Shown: positions 6,990 to 14,468 of the stretch, one piece after another
How the letters are laid out: each line of letters starts with the position of its first letter
How positions within the stretch are numbered: position 1 is the first letter of the stretch
DNA from: Aridibacter famidurans
GTDB lineage: Bacteria > Acidobacteriota > Blastocatellia > Pyrinomonadales > Pyrinomonadaceae
Direction of reading: 5' to 3'
Assembly (NCBI GenBank): GCA_024103495.1
Contig: JAGFIQ010000175.1
Span: 1-42,933 of the forward strand
Length of the DNA stretch: 42,933 nucleotides
Made by a program: the position numbers and the translations under genes
The notes under the pieces: generated by a model
The model's database searches: none
Seen by the model: the letters and a program-made list of their open reading frames with translations, nothing else
Told to the model about the DNA's origin: nothing

Positions 6990-7424
6990 TCATTTCTTCG
7001 AATTCTTTCGCGACGTAGAGACGATCTTTCCAAGTATACGTGCCAATTCGTCCGACTCTTTCAGGAGTTCGTCCAAAGCTTCTTCAGCTTTTCCGGACAG
7101 TGATTCCGTCGAACTAAGTAGGCGCAACCAATATCTTGACTCTCTTGCCTCCTTCAGTGCAATTGCGTTCTTGTGAATGAAATCGGCTCGGCTCTCTCCG
7201 GCTGCGGCTTCTTCAAGATTGGCACCTATCGAAGTGCCGGAGCGCATTAGCTGAGAATTTAGACTTCGGTTTACCTTTGTATTGCGTTCCAGGTATTTGC
7301 ACAACGTCACTATTCACGCTGCAAAGTCGAACGCCCTTTGCTTGATCTCTCTTCGTTGCTCTGGCTGGATTGTGTTTTCGTCACGAGACGAAGCGTCTGT
7401 CCGCGCGATGGCATAAGGATTCAT
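6990..7424 (-). pseudogene. Four-helix-bundle (S23/IVP-type) protein gene interrupted by an in-frame TGA
   Basis: An ORF starting at GTG 7310 encodes 106 residues of a four-helix-bundle protein (NSQLMRSGTSIGANLEEA, then SRADFIHKNAIALKEARES, then YWLRLL). That start would cut off the first helix. Reading upstream in the same frame gives IV, a TGA at 7316-7314, then 36 open codons back to ATG 7422-7424. Those codons end in REIKQRAFDFAA, which is the family's normal first helix, where ARIV or VRIV would be expected. A single CGA-to-TGA change would explain this. A short GTG-initiated product is possible but would lack the first helix. These small proteins are often found near rRNA insertions or retroelements, but none is visible here. 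Confidence 0.75.
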
Positions 7425-7571
7425 CTTTCCTGTTCCGGGAGCAGGTTGGAGTGAGGTAGTCCCGGGAGAAGCATAATAGCACACCTATTTCTTTGCTATA
7501 CCGTGAATATGCCAGCACAAATGATAGGCTTCTAATGTAAAATTCTCTTCAACCTCAATTCCTTGCCGTCT

Positions 7572-7613
7572 ACTTCGCCTTTTTTACTTTTTCCTTTTTA
7601 CTTTTCACTCTTA
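7572..7613 (-). repeat. Heptad repeat beginning at the HMG-CoA reductase stop codon
   Basis: On the minus strand, starting from the TAA at 7613-7611, six 7-bp units can be read: TAAGAGT, GAAAAGT, AAAAAGG, AAAAAGT, AAAAAAG and GCGAAGT. The unit resembles the array behind phaR (TAAAAAG), and the two lie in inverted orientation around the S23 pseudogene. The stretch 7425-7571 between them holds no gene that I can see. Confidence 0.75.
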
Positions 7614-9161
7614 TCGGTTTCTCCCATACTTCTCGTGGCTCGAGACCCAATCGGACGAAGAGATCGCCGACGCCAAAGAGATCTCGCCTGCGAGGACCAC
7701 CGCCGCCACGATCTCTGCAAGCTTGTTCACGCCGCCTCTCCCGTAACATCCGAGAACTTCCAGGCATTCCTTCTGTGTCGCCAGCGAGGTTCCGCCTCCG
7801 TAGGTCGCCACGATCAGCGAAGGTATCGTGATCGAGATGTAGAGGTCGTTTTCCGGCGTGATCTCCGTGTAAACGACTCCCGCCGAAGATTCAGACACGT
7901 TCGCCACGTCCTGGCCGGTCGCGATGAACATCGCGGTTATCCCGTTCGCGGAATGCGCACCGTTGTTGTTCGCTCCGGAGAGGAACGCACCGACGTTTGC
8001 GACGCCCGAATGATAGGTGAGGCTTTCCGGCTCGACCCGCATATGTTCGATCAGGACATTCCTGGGGACCGTTACCTCGGCCGTCACGCGCTTGCCGCGC
8101 GTCCGCATAATGTTTACCTGCGACGCCTTCTTGTCCGTGGCGAAGTTCGATTCGAGGTAAAAATGCCTTATGCCTTCGTAGTTATCGAGCACCCAGCTGC
8201 ACGCCGCGAACGTCGCCCTGCCGACCATGTTCTGGCCCGCCGCGTCGCCGGTCGTATAGTTGAAACGGAGATAAACGAACTTGTTCGCCGTGTACGGATC
8301 TATGTCCTTAAGCTTCGCGACGCTCGAGGTCGCTTCCGCCTCTTCTTTGATCTTCGGGAAGTTATCCAGCACCCACGAAACGAACTTCCTGCCAGCCCGC
8401 GCGTCGTCGAAGACGAAAACGGGCGCCCTCTGCATCGCGTCGCTTACGACGGTCGCCTTGGCTCCGCCGGACAGGTTCAGGACCTTTATCCCGCGGTTAT
8501 ACGAAGCGATGAGAGTGCCCTCTGAGGTTGCGAGCGGGATCAGGAACTCGCCGTCCGCGAACTCGCCGTTGACCTTCAAAGGCCCGGCGAAACCGATCGG
8601 GACCTGCGCGACCCCTGTGAAATTTTCGCAATTGCCTTCGGTGATATGCGGATCGAACGAGTATCTTGCGGTGTGTTCGAGTTTTGCCCCCGTGAATTCT
8701 TCAACGAACTTCTGCCTTTCCCTTATGACCGCCTCAGAATAATCGTCGTGATCGTCCCTCGGAATACGCACTTCCAGCTTTTCGACCGCAGCGATCGAGT
8801 CCTCTACTTCGAACTTCAGCGAACCGTACCCCTTGGCGCGAAAAGCGAGCGCTATCTTGTACTTTCCGGGCGGGCGGTTCCCGATCTCGGCGTGTACATC
8901 GAACACTTTTCTTAAAGGCAGATCTATCGGGTTCTCCGCCGACACATCGCGGGCGGCGACAACGCTCCCGCCGCCGAGATCGAGTGTCAGCTTTTCCAAA
9001 GGGATCTCTTCGCCATTGAACCTCAAAGACTTCAGCTCGGTGAACTCGACATCCGTGAGCCGGTTCTTGATCGAGAACCTGATGCCGGTCTCGGTGTTCT
9101 TCAGGCTGTTGTAGGTGTACAGCTGCCTGAGCAGCATCGACGGTATCGGTAGAAATGCCAT
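7611..9161 (-). CDS. Hydroxymethylglutaryl-CoA reductase, class I-like, with N-terminal accessory domain
   Basis: The 516-residue protein reduces HMG-CoA to mevalonate in the mevalonate pathway to isoprenoids. The catalytic part starts near residue 145. It contains ENFTGVAQVPIGFAGPL (179-195), the catalytic Glu in ATSEGTLIASYNRGIK (Glu214), TTGDAAGQNM with catalytic Asp306, the lysine segment DKKASQVN, and the His of SSHEKYGRN near the C-terminus. These motifs follow the class I (eukaryotic and archaeal) pattern more than class II. The first 130 residues, predicted beta-rich (RFSIKNRLTDVEF, then GKYKIALAFRAKGYGSLKFEV), are not part of the canonical enzyme and may be an Ig-like or oligomerisation domain. 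A good promoter lies just upstream. No other mevalonate-pathway gene is nearby. Confidence 0.92.
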   Translation of the reverse strand: MAFLPIPSMLLRQLYTYNSLKNTETGIRFSIKNRLTDVEFTELKSLRFNGEEIPLEKLTLDLGGGSVVAARDVSAENPIDLPLRKVFDVHAEIGNRPPGKYKIALAFRAKGYGSLKFEVEDSIAAVEKLEVRIPRDDHDDYSEAVIRERQKFVEEFTGAKLEHTARYSFDPHITEGNCENFTGVAQVPIGFAGPLKVNGEFADGEFLIPLATSEGTLIASYNRGIKVLNLSGGAKATVVSDAMQRAPVFVFDDARAGRKFVSWVLDNFPKIKEEAEATSSVAKLKDIDPYTANKFVYLRFNYTTGDAAGQNMVGRATFAACSWVLDNYEGIRHFYLESNFATDKKASQVNIMRTRGKRVTAEVTVPRNVLIEHMRVEPESLTYHSGVANVGAFLSGANNNGAHSANGITAMFIATGQDVANVSESSAGVVYTEITPENDLYISITIPSLIVATYGGGTSLATQKECLEVLGCYGRGGVNKLAEIVAAVVLAGEISLASAISSSDWVSSHEKYGRNR

Positions 9162-9194
9162 AGCTTTACGGTCCTTGGTCCTGCGGGTATCGCG

Positions 9195-9222
9195 ATTTTA
9201 CTTTGCGACGTGCCAATTTCAA
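9195..9222 (-). promoter_or_regulatory. Sigma-70-type promoter of the HMG-CoA reductase gene
   Basis: On the minus strand, TTGAAA (9222-9217) is separated by 16 bp from TAAAAT (9200-9195). Transcription would start near 9188, giving a leader of about 27 nt before the ATG at 9161. Confidence 0.6.
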
Positions 9223-9252
9223 ACCGTATTTCGGATTGACCGACGACGACCG

Positions 9253-9258
9253 TATAAT
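9253..9258 (+). promoter_or_regulatory. Consensus -10 box of the YCF48-like gene (possibly leaderless)
   Basis: A perfect TATAAT ends 7 bp before the likely ATG at 9266, so the predicted transcription start coincides with the start codon. No convincing -35 hexamer is found at 16-18 bp; TTGACC at 9236 is too close. Confidence 0.45.
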
Positions 9259-9265
9259 CTTCGGC

Positions 9266-10288
9266 ATGTTCAGAACTGCGCAGATACTTGTATTGGTCAC
9301 GGCGCTATCAGCCGCCGTTTTCGGACAATGGAAAATGCTCGACGCCGGAACGGACGCAAGTTTCCGTGGCCTCGACGTGGTCAGCGAGAAAGTCGTCTGG
9401 GCCTCCGGCACCGGCGGGACCGTGATCCGCACGACCGACGGAGGCGAAACGTGGAAGGTCTTCAAGGTGCCGGGCGCGGAGAAGCTCGATTTCAGGGACA
9501 TCGAGGCTTTCGACGAGAAGACCGCGTATGTCCTGAGCATCGGAAACGGCGCAAGCTCGAGGATCTACAAGACCGTCGACGGGGGCGAGAACTGGAAGCT
9601 TCAGTTCACCAACGAGATAGAAGAGGCCTTCTTCGATTCGATAGCTTTCTGGGACAAGAAGCACGGCATCGCGCAGAGCGATCCGGTCGGCGGCAAGTAC
9701 GTCTTCTATAAGACCGAGGACGGAGAAACGTGGAATCGCATTCCCGACTCATGGGCTCCTTCGGCGAAAGAGGGCGAGGCGGCGTTCGCGGCCAGCGGGA
9801 CCTGCGTGATCACCGAAGGAAAACACGGACTGTTCCTGATCACGGGCGGAACCGACGCGCGGGTCCTATATTCGCCGGACAGCGGCAAGACCTGGGCTTC
9901 GTCCAGTGCGCCTATGATCCACGGCGGCGACGGCACAGGGATCTTCGGGATCGCGGTCCGCGGCGATCGCGGAGTTATCGTCGGCGGGGATTACACAAAA
10001 CCGGAACACAACTCGGCGAACATCGCCTACTCGAACGACGGCGGTAAGACCTGGCAGACACGCTTGAAGGAGAATCCGTTCGGATACCGATCGGGAGTTA
10101 CTTTCGTTACGGACGAAAAGATCATCATCGTCGGTTCGGGCGGCTCGGACATTTCGCAGGACGGTGGCGAGTCCTGGGTGAACATCGACGAAGGCAACTG
10201 GAATGTCGTGGATTCAAAGGGCAAGAAGGCCGTATTCGCCGCGGGACCGGGCGGAAGGATAGGCAGATACGAGTTTGGTCACCGCTAA
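9266..10288 (+). CDS. Secreted YCF48/BNR-repeat beta-propeller protein
   Basis: The start at 9266 gives 340 residues with a clean signal peptide (MFRTAQILVLVTALSAAVFG, then QW). An upstream in-frame extension to 9203 would bury that signal and is rejected. The mature protein repeats the motif TxDGGxTW (TTDGGETWKVF, TVDGGENWKLQF, TEDGETWNRI, SPDSGKTWASS, SNDGGKTWQTR, SQDGGESWVNI). This is the signature of the BNR and YCF48 (Ycf48/HCF136-like) propeller fold, with six or seven blades. Such proteins in non-photosynthetic bacteria are secreted and of unknown role, sometimes annotated as oxidoreductase or sialidase-like. It is divergent from the HMG-CoA reductase gene and probably co-transcribed with the small membrane protein 9 bp downstream. 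Confidence 0.85.
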   Translation: MFRTAQILVLVTALSAAVFGQWKMLDAGTDASFRGLDVVSEKVVWASGTGGTVIRTTDGGETWKVFKVPGAEKLDFRDIEAFDEKTAYVLSIGNGASSRIYKTVDGGENWKLQFTNEIEEAFFDSIAFWDKKHGIAQSDPVGGKYVFYKTEDGETWNRIPDSWAPSAKEGEAAFAASGTCVITEGKHGLFLITGGTDARVLYSPDSGKTWASSSAPMIHGGDGTGIFGIAVRGDRGVIVGGDYTKPEHNSANIAYSNDGGKTWQTRLKENPFGYRSGVTFVTDEKIIIVGSGGSDISQDGGESWVNIDEGNWNVVDSKGKKAVFAAGPGGRIGRYEFGHR

Positions 10289-10297
10289 ACCGCCGCG

Positions 10298-10543
10298 ATG
10301 GAATTCTCCGTATTCGATCTGATCGGCGCCGTCGGAGTGGCGATGATCATCGCCACATATCTTTTGCTCCAGACGGGAAGAATGGACGCGGCAAAGCCTG
10401 CGTACTCGGTCCTGAACGCCGCGGGCGCGTCGATGATCCTGCTTTCGCTGGTCTTCGATTTCAACCTCGCGGCGTTTATCGTAGAATTCTTTTGGTTATT
10501 GATAAGTATCTACGGGATTGTCAGAAGCAGGTTTAGCCACTAA
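10298..10543 (+). CDS. Small membrane protein, CBU_0592-like
   Basis: The 81-residue protein has three hydrophobic segments: DLIGAVGVAMIIATYLLLQTG (about 6-26), AYSVLNAAGASMILLSLVFDF (about 35-55) and AAFIVEFFWLLISIYGIV (about 58-75). The layout and the central SVLNAAGAS segment match a family of small bacterial membrane proteins labelled CBU_0592-like. The function is unknown. It starts 9 bp after the propeller gene, which suggests one transcript. Its TAA stop opens a 9-bp-period repeat. Confidence 0.7.
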   Translation: MEFSVFDLIGAVGVAMIIATYLLLQTGRMDAAKPAYSVLNAAGASMILLSLVFDFNLAAFIVEFFWLLISIYGIVRSRFSH

Positions 10544-10648
10544 TTTCACGAATTTCACTAGTTTGCCGGTTCCGCCCGGGCAATTGATCAAACAAAAGGC
10601 GAGGTCGATACTTCACTTCTCTAATTCGTGAAATTCGTGTAATCCGTG
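10541..10648. repeat. 9-bp-period repeats in inverted orientation, starting at a stop codon
   Basis: From the TAA at 10541 the sequence reads as 9-bp units, TAATTTCAC then GAATTTCAC (8 of 9 identical), then the diverged TAGTTTGCC. At 10622-10648 the complementary family appears as TAATTCGTG, AAATTCGTG and TAATCCGTG. The two arrays form an imperfect inverted repeat around about 55 bp. Together they fill most of the gap between the CBU_0592-like gene and the E1 alpha gene. Confidence 0.75.
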
Positions 10649-10685
10649 GCCGATTTCCTAAGCATGATCCGTGGCCTTTCCCCTT

Positions 10686-11732
10686 ATGGACGCACCAAAG
10701 AAACCTCTTTCCTGTACGAGCGAGACGTCGCTTTCGAAGGACCAGGTCATCGAGCTCTACCGTTTCCTCAAACTCACGAGGATGTTTGACGAGAAGACCG
10801 TCCGGCTTAAGAAGCAGGGCAAACTGACCGGCGGCGTGTTCACGTCGCTCGGGCAGGAAGCGACCGCAGTCGGGACCGCCTACGCGCTTGAGGAAAAGGA
10901 CTTCATCGCTCCGCTCATCCGCGACATTGGCGCCTGTTTCGTCAAAGGCATCCAGCCCCGGGAGATCTTCCTGCAGTATTTCGGCCGCGGGACCGCGCCT
11001 TCACGCGCTACCGACGTCCAGTTCCACTTCGCCGATCTCGACAAGGGCTTCGTCGGGCCGATCTCGCACCTGGGCGATATGATCCCGGTGATGACAGGTA
11101 TCTTGCTTGCTTCGCGTATGCGCAAAGAGGACCGCGTCGCCGTCGCGTATCTCGGCGAGGGAGCGACTTCGACCGGCACTTTTCACGAGGGGGTCAATTT
11201 CGCCGCCGTCCAGAAGCTTCCTTTGATCACCGTCATCGAGAACAACGGCTACGCATACTCAACGCCGACCCGGATGCAATGTGCCGCCGGCGCATTCGTG
11301 GACAAGGCGCTCGGGTACGGGATCAAGGGAATGAAAGTCGACGGCAACGACATAATCGCTTGTTACGAGGCGATGAAGGAAGCGGTCGAACACGCCCGCA
11401 GCGGTAACGGCAGCGTACTGATCGAGGCGATGACCTACCGCCGAAAGGGACACGCCGAGCACGACAACCAGGCGTACGTGCCCGAGGGCGAGATCGAATG
11501 GTGGGCGGAGCACAACGACCCCGTAAAAAGGTTCGAGCGGTATCTGAAAGAAAAGAAGATCCTGAGCGAATCTGAAATGGAAGCGATCGCCGCGGAGATC
11601 CGCGAATTTCTGGACAAAGAGTCGGACGCCGCGGAGTCCGGGCCGCTTCCCGAGCCTCTGGACGCCGCCCGCGAGGTATTCGACAATTCGGTCGTTCCTC
11701 CCGCATTCAGAAAAAAGGTCCTGGAAAGGTAG
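10686..11732 (+). CDS. 2-oxoacid dehydrogenase E1 component, alpha subunit
   Basis: The 348-residue protein (start at ATG 10686) is a thiamine-diphosphate E1 alpha subunit of the pyruvate, acetoin or branched-chain type. It shows LGQEATAVGTAYAL and RDIGACFVKG. It then has the ThDP/Mg-binding motif starting GEGATSTGTFHEG and ending in VIENNGYAYSTP (about residues 158-197), followed by TYRRKGHAEHD. E1 alpha and E1 beta form the heterotetramer that decarboxylates a 2-oxoacid and acylates the lipoyl groups of E2. The E1 beta gene lies 2.7 kb downstream instead of adjacent, behind a terminator and two antiporter genes. The substrate cannot be decided from the sequence. An alternative GTG start at 10671 is less likely; no clear ribosome-binding site precedes either. 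Confidence 0.85.
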   Translation: MDAPKKPLSCTSETSLSKDQVIELYRFLKLTRMFDEKTVRLKKQGKLTGGVFTSLGQEATAVGTAYALEEKDFIAPLIRDIGACFVKGIQPREIFLQYFGRGTAPSRATDVQFHFADLDKGFVGPISHLGDMIPVMTGILLASRMRKEDRVAVAYLGEGATSTGTFHEGVNFAAVQKLPLITVIENNGYAYSTPTRMQCAAGAFVDKALGYGIKGMKVDGNDIIACYEAMKEAVEHARSGNGSVLIEAMTYRRKGHAEHDNQAYVPEGEIEWWAEHNDPVKRFERYLKEKKILSESEMEAIAAEIREFLDKESDAAESGPLPEPLDAAREVFDNSVVPPAFRKKVLER

Positions 11733-11749
11733 AATATATTTTTCTTAAA

Positions 11750-11792
11750 GGCGAAGCCGGAGGTAAGAGCGCTTCCGGCTTCGCCGGCTTTT
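11750..11792 (+). terminator. Intrinsic terminator after the E1 alpha gene
   Basis: An 11-bp stem GGCGAAGCCGG/CCGGCTTCGCC (11750-11760 with 11775-11785) with a 14-nt loop is followed by GGCTTTT. It lies 17 bp after the E1 alpha stop. It separates E1 alpha transcriptionally from the exchanger gene. Confidence 0.65.
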
Positions 11793-11823
11793 GTACAAGG
11801 GGGTGCGTCTTCCGGGGCTTCTG

Positions 11824-12768
11824 ATGCTTTTTTCAATACTGCTTGTTCTTGCAGGCCTTGTTGTGCTTACGGCCGGGGCCGAGGGATTGGTCCGGTCGGG
11901 TTCGTCGCTCGCATTGCGTTTCGGGGTGACGCCGCTTGTCGTGGGTTTGACGATAGTCGCGCTCGGGACATCGAGCCCTGAGCTCGTGGTATCGGCGCAG
12001 GCCGCCTTTATGGGAAGCAGCGGGCTTGCGATCGGAAACGTGGTCGGTTCGAACATAAGCAACACCGCGTTGATACTCGGTGCCGCGGCTATGGTATACC
12101 CGCTAAAGGCGAAGGCTGTCGTGATCCGGCGCGAAATGCCCGTGATGATCGCGGTCTCGGCAGTGCTTTGGCTGATGATCATCGACGGCGTGCTGAGCAG
12201 ATTCGACGGCATTATTCTCGCGGTGAGCGTGGTGATCTACACCGTCTTCATCTATTACTCGGCGCGAAAAGGAAGGGTGAAGGAACTGGAAGACCAGTTC
12301 ACCGAAGCGGTCGACAAGCCTTCGAAGCATCCCGCCCTTGATGTGGTCCTGCTGGTCGGCGGGATCCTTTTCCTTGTCGCCGGCGCGACGATGCTGGTCA
12401 CCGGCGCAGTCGATGTCGCAAAAACCCTGGAAATCCCCGAGGTGGTGATCGGCCTCACTGTGGTTGCGATTGGCACAAGCCTCCCGGAACTGGCGACTTC
12501 GACCGTAGCGGCTTACCGGAAAGAAGCCGATATGGCGCTCGGTAACGCGATCGGTTCGAACATCTCGAACATACTCTTGGTACTGGGAGTGACGGCCGTC
12601 ATCAACCCGATCTCGGCGGCGGAGATTCGCCTCGTGGACATGGCGGTGATGCTTGGAACGGCGGTGTTTCTTTGGGCTCTGCTGGGTATTCGATTCGTTC
12701 TGGACAGGCTGGAGGCGTTCATCCTTTTGGTCGTTTACGCGCTGTATATTTATACTCTCATTCCATAA
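11824..12768 (+). CDS. CaCA-family calcium/sodium (cation) antiporter, YrbG-like
   Basis: The 314-residue protein from ATG 11824 has about ten membrane segments. It has the two inverted alpha-repeats that define the family: GTSSPELVVSAQAAFMG with GNVVGSNISNTALILG in the first half, and GTSLPELATSTVAAYRK with GNAIGSNISNILLVLG in the second. A short charged loop between the halves (KGRVKELEDQFTEAVDKPSKHP) corresponds to the central cytoplasmic loop. The protein exchanges Ca2+ or another cation against Na+ or H+ across the inner membrane. An upstream TTG extension overlapping the terminator is rejected. NhaA starts 6 bp downstream, so the two ion exchangers are probably co-transcribed. Confidence 0.9.
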   Translation: MLFSILLVLAGLVVLTAGAEGLVRSGSSLALRFGVTPLVVGLTIVALGTSSPELVVSAQAAFMGSSGLAIGNVVGSNISNTALILGAAAMVYPLKAKAVVIRREMPVMIAVSAVLWLMIIDGVLSRFDGIILAVSVVIYTVFIYYSARKGRVKELEDQFTEAVDKPSKHPALDVVLLVGGILFLVAGATMLVTGAVDVAKTLEIPEVVIGLTVVAIGTSLPELATSTVAAYRKEADMALGNAIGSNISNILLVLGVTAVINPISAAEIRLVDMAVMLGTAVFLWALLGIRFVLDRLEAFILLVVYALYIYTLIP

Positions 12769-12774
12769 GTCAAT

Positions 12775-14001
12775 ATGATCAGGAAGATCCTTCTTACAGG
12801 GCAGTTCAAGGAATTCGTGGAGAACGAGCGGTCGGCGGGCCTTATGCTGATGGCGTGCTCGGTGTTGTCGCTGATGGTCGCGAACTCGTATCTCGGGACC
12901 GAGTACCTCGAATTCTGGAAGATGTATCTGGGGCCGCTGTCGATCGAGTACTGGGTGAACGACGGTCTTATGGCGGTGTTCTTCCTGCTGATCGGGCTCG
13001 AGTTGAAGCGCGAACTTATCAAGGGCGAGCTATCGGATCTTCGGAACGCGATGCTTCCGATCATCGCTGCAGTCGGCGGCGTGCTCCTGCCGGCGGCGTT
13101 TCATTTCAGCCTGAACGCGGGAACACCGTACCAGGCCGGCATCGGCATCCCGATGGCGACCGATATCGCCTTCGCACTGAGCATTCTGGCGCTTGTAGGC
13201 AAACACGCGCCGACCTCGCTCAAAGTCTTCCTGACCGCGCTGGCGGTCATCGACGATCTGATCGCGATAATCGTTATCGCAGTTTTCTACACGTCCAAGT
13301 TCTCGGCGATGTACCTGTTCTTCTCCCTGGGCGTGTTCGGCGTGCTCCTCCTTATGAACAGGTTCAAGATCGCGAGCCTGATCCCATATTTGGTCCTCGG
13401 TGCCGTGATGTGGGCATTGATGCTCAAGAGCGGCGTGCACGCGACGATCGCGGGCGTGCTGCTCGCCTTCACGATCCCGTTCGACAGGCTGAAGGAAGGC
13501 GAGCGCTCGCCTTCGTACAAGCTTGAGCATTTCCTGCACAGACCCGTGGCTTTCCTCGTGCTTCCCGTGTTCGCGCTTGCCAACACCGGTATCACGATAG
13601 GGACCGACTCGATCGCGAGCCTCACCAGTTCGAACAGCCTCGGCATCTTCTTCGGACTCTTCGTTGGGAAGATGATCGGGATCACGGTCCTTACGTTCAT
13701 CGCGGTCAAGGCAGGATTGTGCCGGCTTCCCAGGTTCCTGAAGTGGTCGCACATCATAGGCGCGGGATTCCTCGCCGGGATCGGGTTCACGATGTCGATC
13801 TTCATCACGAACCTCGCCTTCAAGGGTAACGAGGCGGTGATCAACAATTCCAAGATGGCGATACTTCTGACGTCCCTTATCTCGGGGATCGTCGGCTACC
13901 TGTGGCTTCTTGCGATCGCGAAGGTCTCGGGCGAGGCCGACGAAGGCGACGCCTTTAGCTATGACGACGATACGATCGCGCCGGAATCATCTGCGGCATG
14001 A
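12775..14001 (+). CDS. nhaA: Na+/H+ antiporter NhaA
   Basis: The 408-residue protein matches NhaA along its full length: FVENERSAGLMLMACSVLSL, WVNDGLMAVFFLLIGLELKREL, GIPMATDIAFALSILALVG, and the transport motif ALAVIDDLIAIIVIAVFY. The latter contains the paired aspartates Asp160-Asp161, equivalent to the essential Asp163-Asp164 of E. coli. It exports Na+ (or Li+) in exchange for two protons at the inner membrane and supports pH and sodium homeostasis. The gene follows the CaCA exchanger by 6 bp and overlaps the next gene in an ATGA junction. The C-terminal tail is rich in Asp and Glu. Confidence 0.95.
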   Translation: MIRKILLTGQFKEFVENERSAGLMLMACSVLSLMVANSYLGTEYLEFWKMYLGPLSIEYWVNDGLMAVFFLLIGLELKRELIKGELSDLRNAMLPIIAAVGGVLLPAAFHFSLNAGTPYQAGIGIPMATDIAFALSILALVGKHAPTSLKVFLTALAVIDDLIAIIVIAVFYTSKFSAMYLFFSLGVFGVLLLMNRFKIASLIPYLVLGAVMWALMLKSGVHATIAGVLLAFTIPFDRLKEGERSPSYKLEHFLHRPVAFLVLPVFALANTGITIGTDSIASLTSSNSLGIFFGLFVGKMIGITVLTFIAVKAGLCRLPRFLKWSHIIGAGFLAGIGFTMSIFITNLAFKGNEAVINNSKMAILLTSLISGIVGYLWLLAIAKVSGEADEGDAFSYDDDTIAPESSAA

Positions 14002-14453
14002 ACTCTGGATACACAAGCGTACCATTCAAGGCCGAAAGAGGCCTTTCGGAGATAAACGGGATCGGAAAGTTCTCGTCCGCCGGTGTGGTTCTGGAGTTCG
14101 AATCGAAGCTGCTGGGAATGTTCGGAGGCGAGGTGAAGGAGATAAGGGTCTCTTTGGATGAGATCCTGGACGTGAAGTTCAGGAAAGGGCTTTTCAAGAT
14201 CGGTTCAAGTATTCAGCTGAGGCTGAAGAATTTCTCGAAGGTCAGCGAACTCCCGAACGAAAGCGGGAAGATCAAGCTCAAGATAAAGCGAGAGGATTTT
14301 GCTTTGGCTCAGGAAGCGGTCGAAAGGCTGTCGAAGGAACTGGAACATCACCGCGCCGGTCTGCCTCCTGCCCAGACTTCGGTCTCCAGCCTGTTCGGCA
14401 ACACGAGCGATCTTGAGACGAGCGATCTCGACACGAAGGAGCTGGACGATTAG
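13998..14453 (+). CDS. PH-like-domain protein of unknown function
   Basis: The 151-residue soluble protein starts within the nhaA stop codon (ATGA overlap), which indicates translational coupling. Residues 15-110 form an alternating strand pattern with GIGKFSSAGVVLEFESKLLGMFG, VSLDEILDVKFRKGLFKIGSSIQLRL and KIKLKIKREDFALAQEAVERL. This resembles small bacterial PH-like domains, although I see no diagnostic motif. The last 35 residues are polar and probably disordered (SSLFGNTSDLETSDLDTKELDD). The E1 beta gene starts 15 bp downstream. No function is known. Confidence 0.65.
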   Translation: MNSGYTSVPFKAERGLSEINGIGKFSSAGVVLEFESKLLGMFGGEVKEIRVSLDEILDVKFRKGLFKIGSSIQLRLKNFSKVSELPNESGKIKLKIKREDFALAQEAVERLSKELEHHRAGLPPAQTSVSSLFGNTSDLETSDLDTKELDD

Positions 14454-14468
14454 GCGTCAGGCCCGCAA

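Noticed and set aside
9236..9258. Complete sigma-70 promoter TTGACC/TATAAT for the YCF48-like gene
   Set aside because: The hexamers are only 11 bp apart, too short for a functional pair; only the -10 box is kept.
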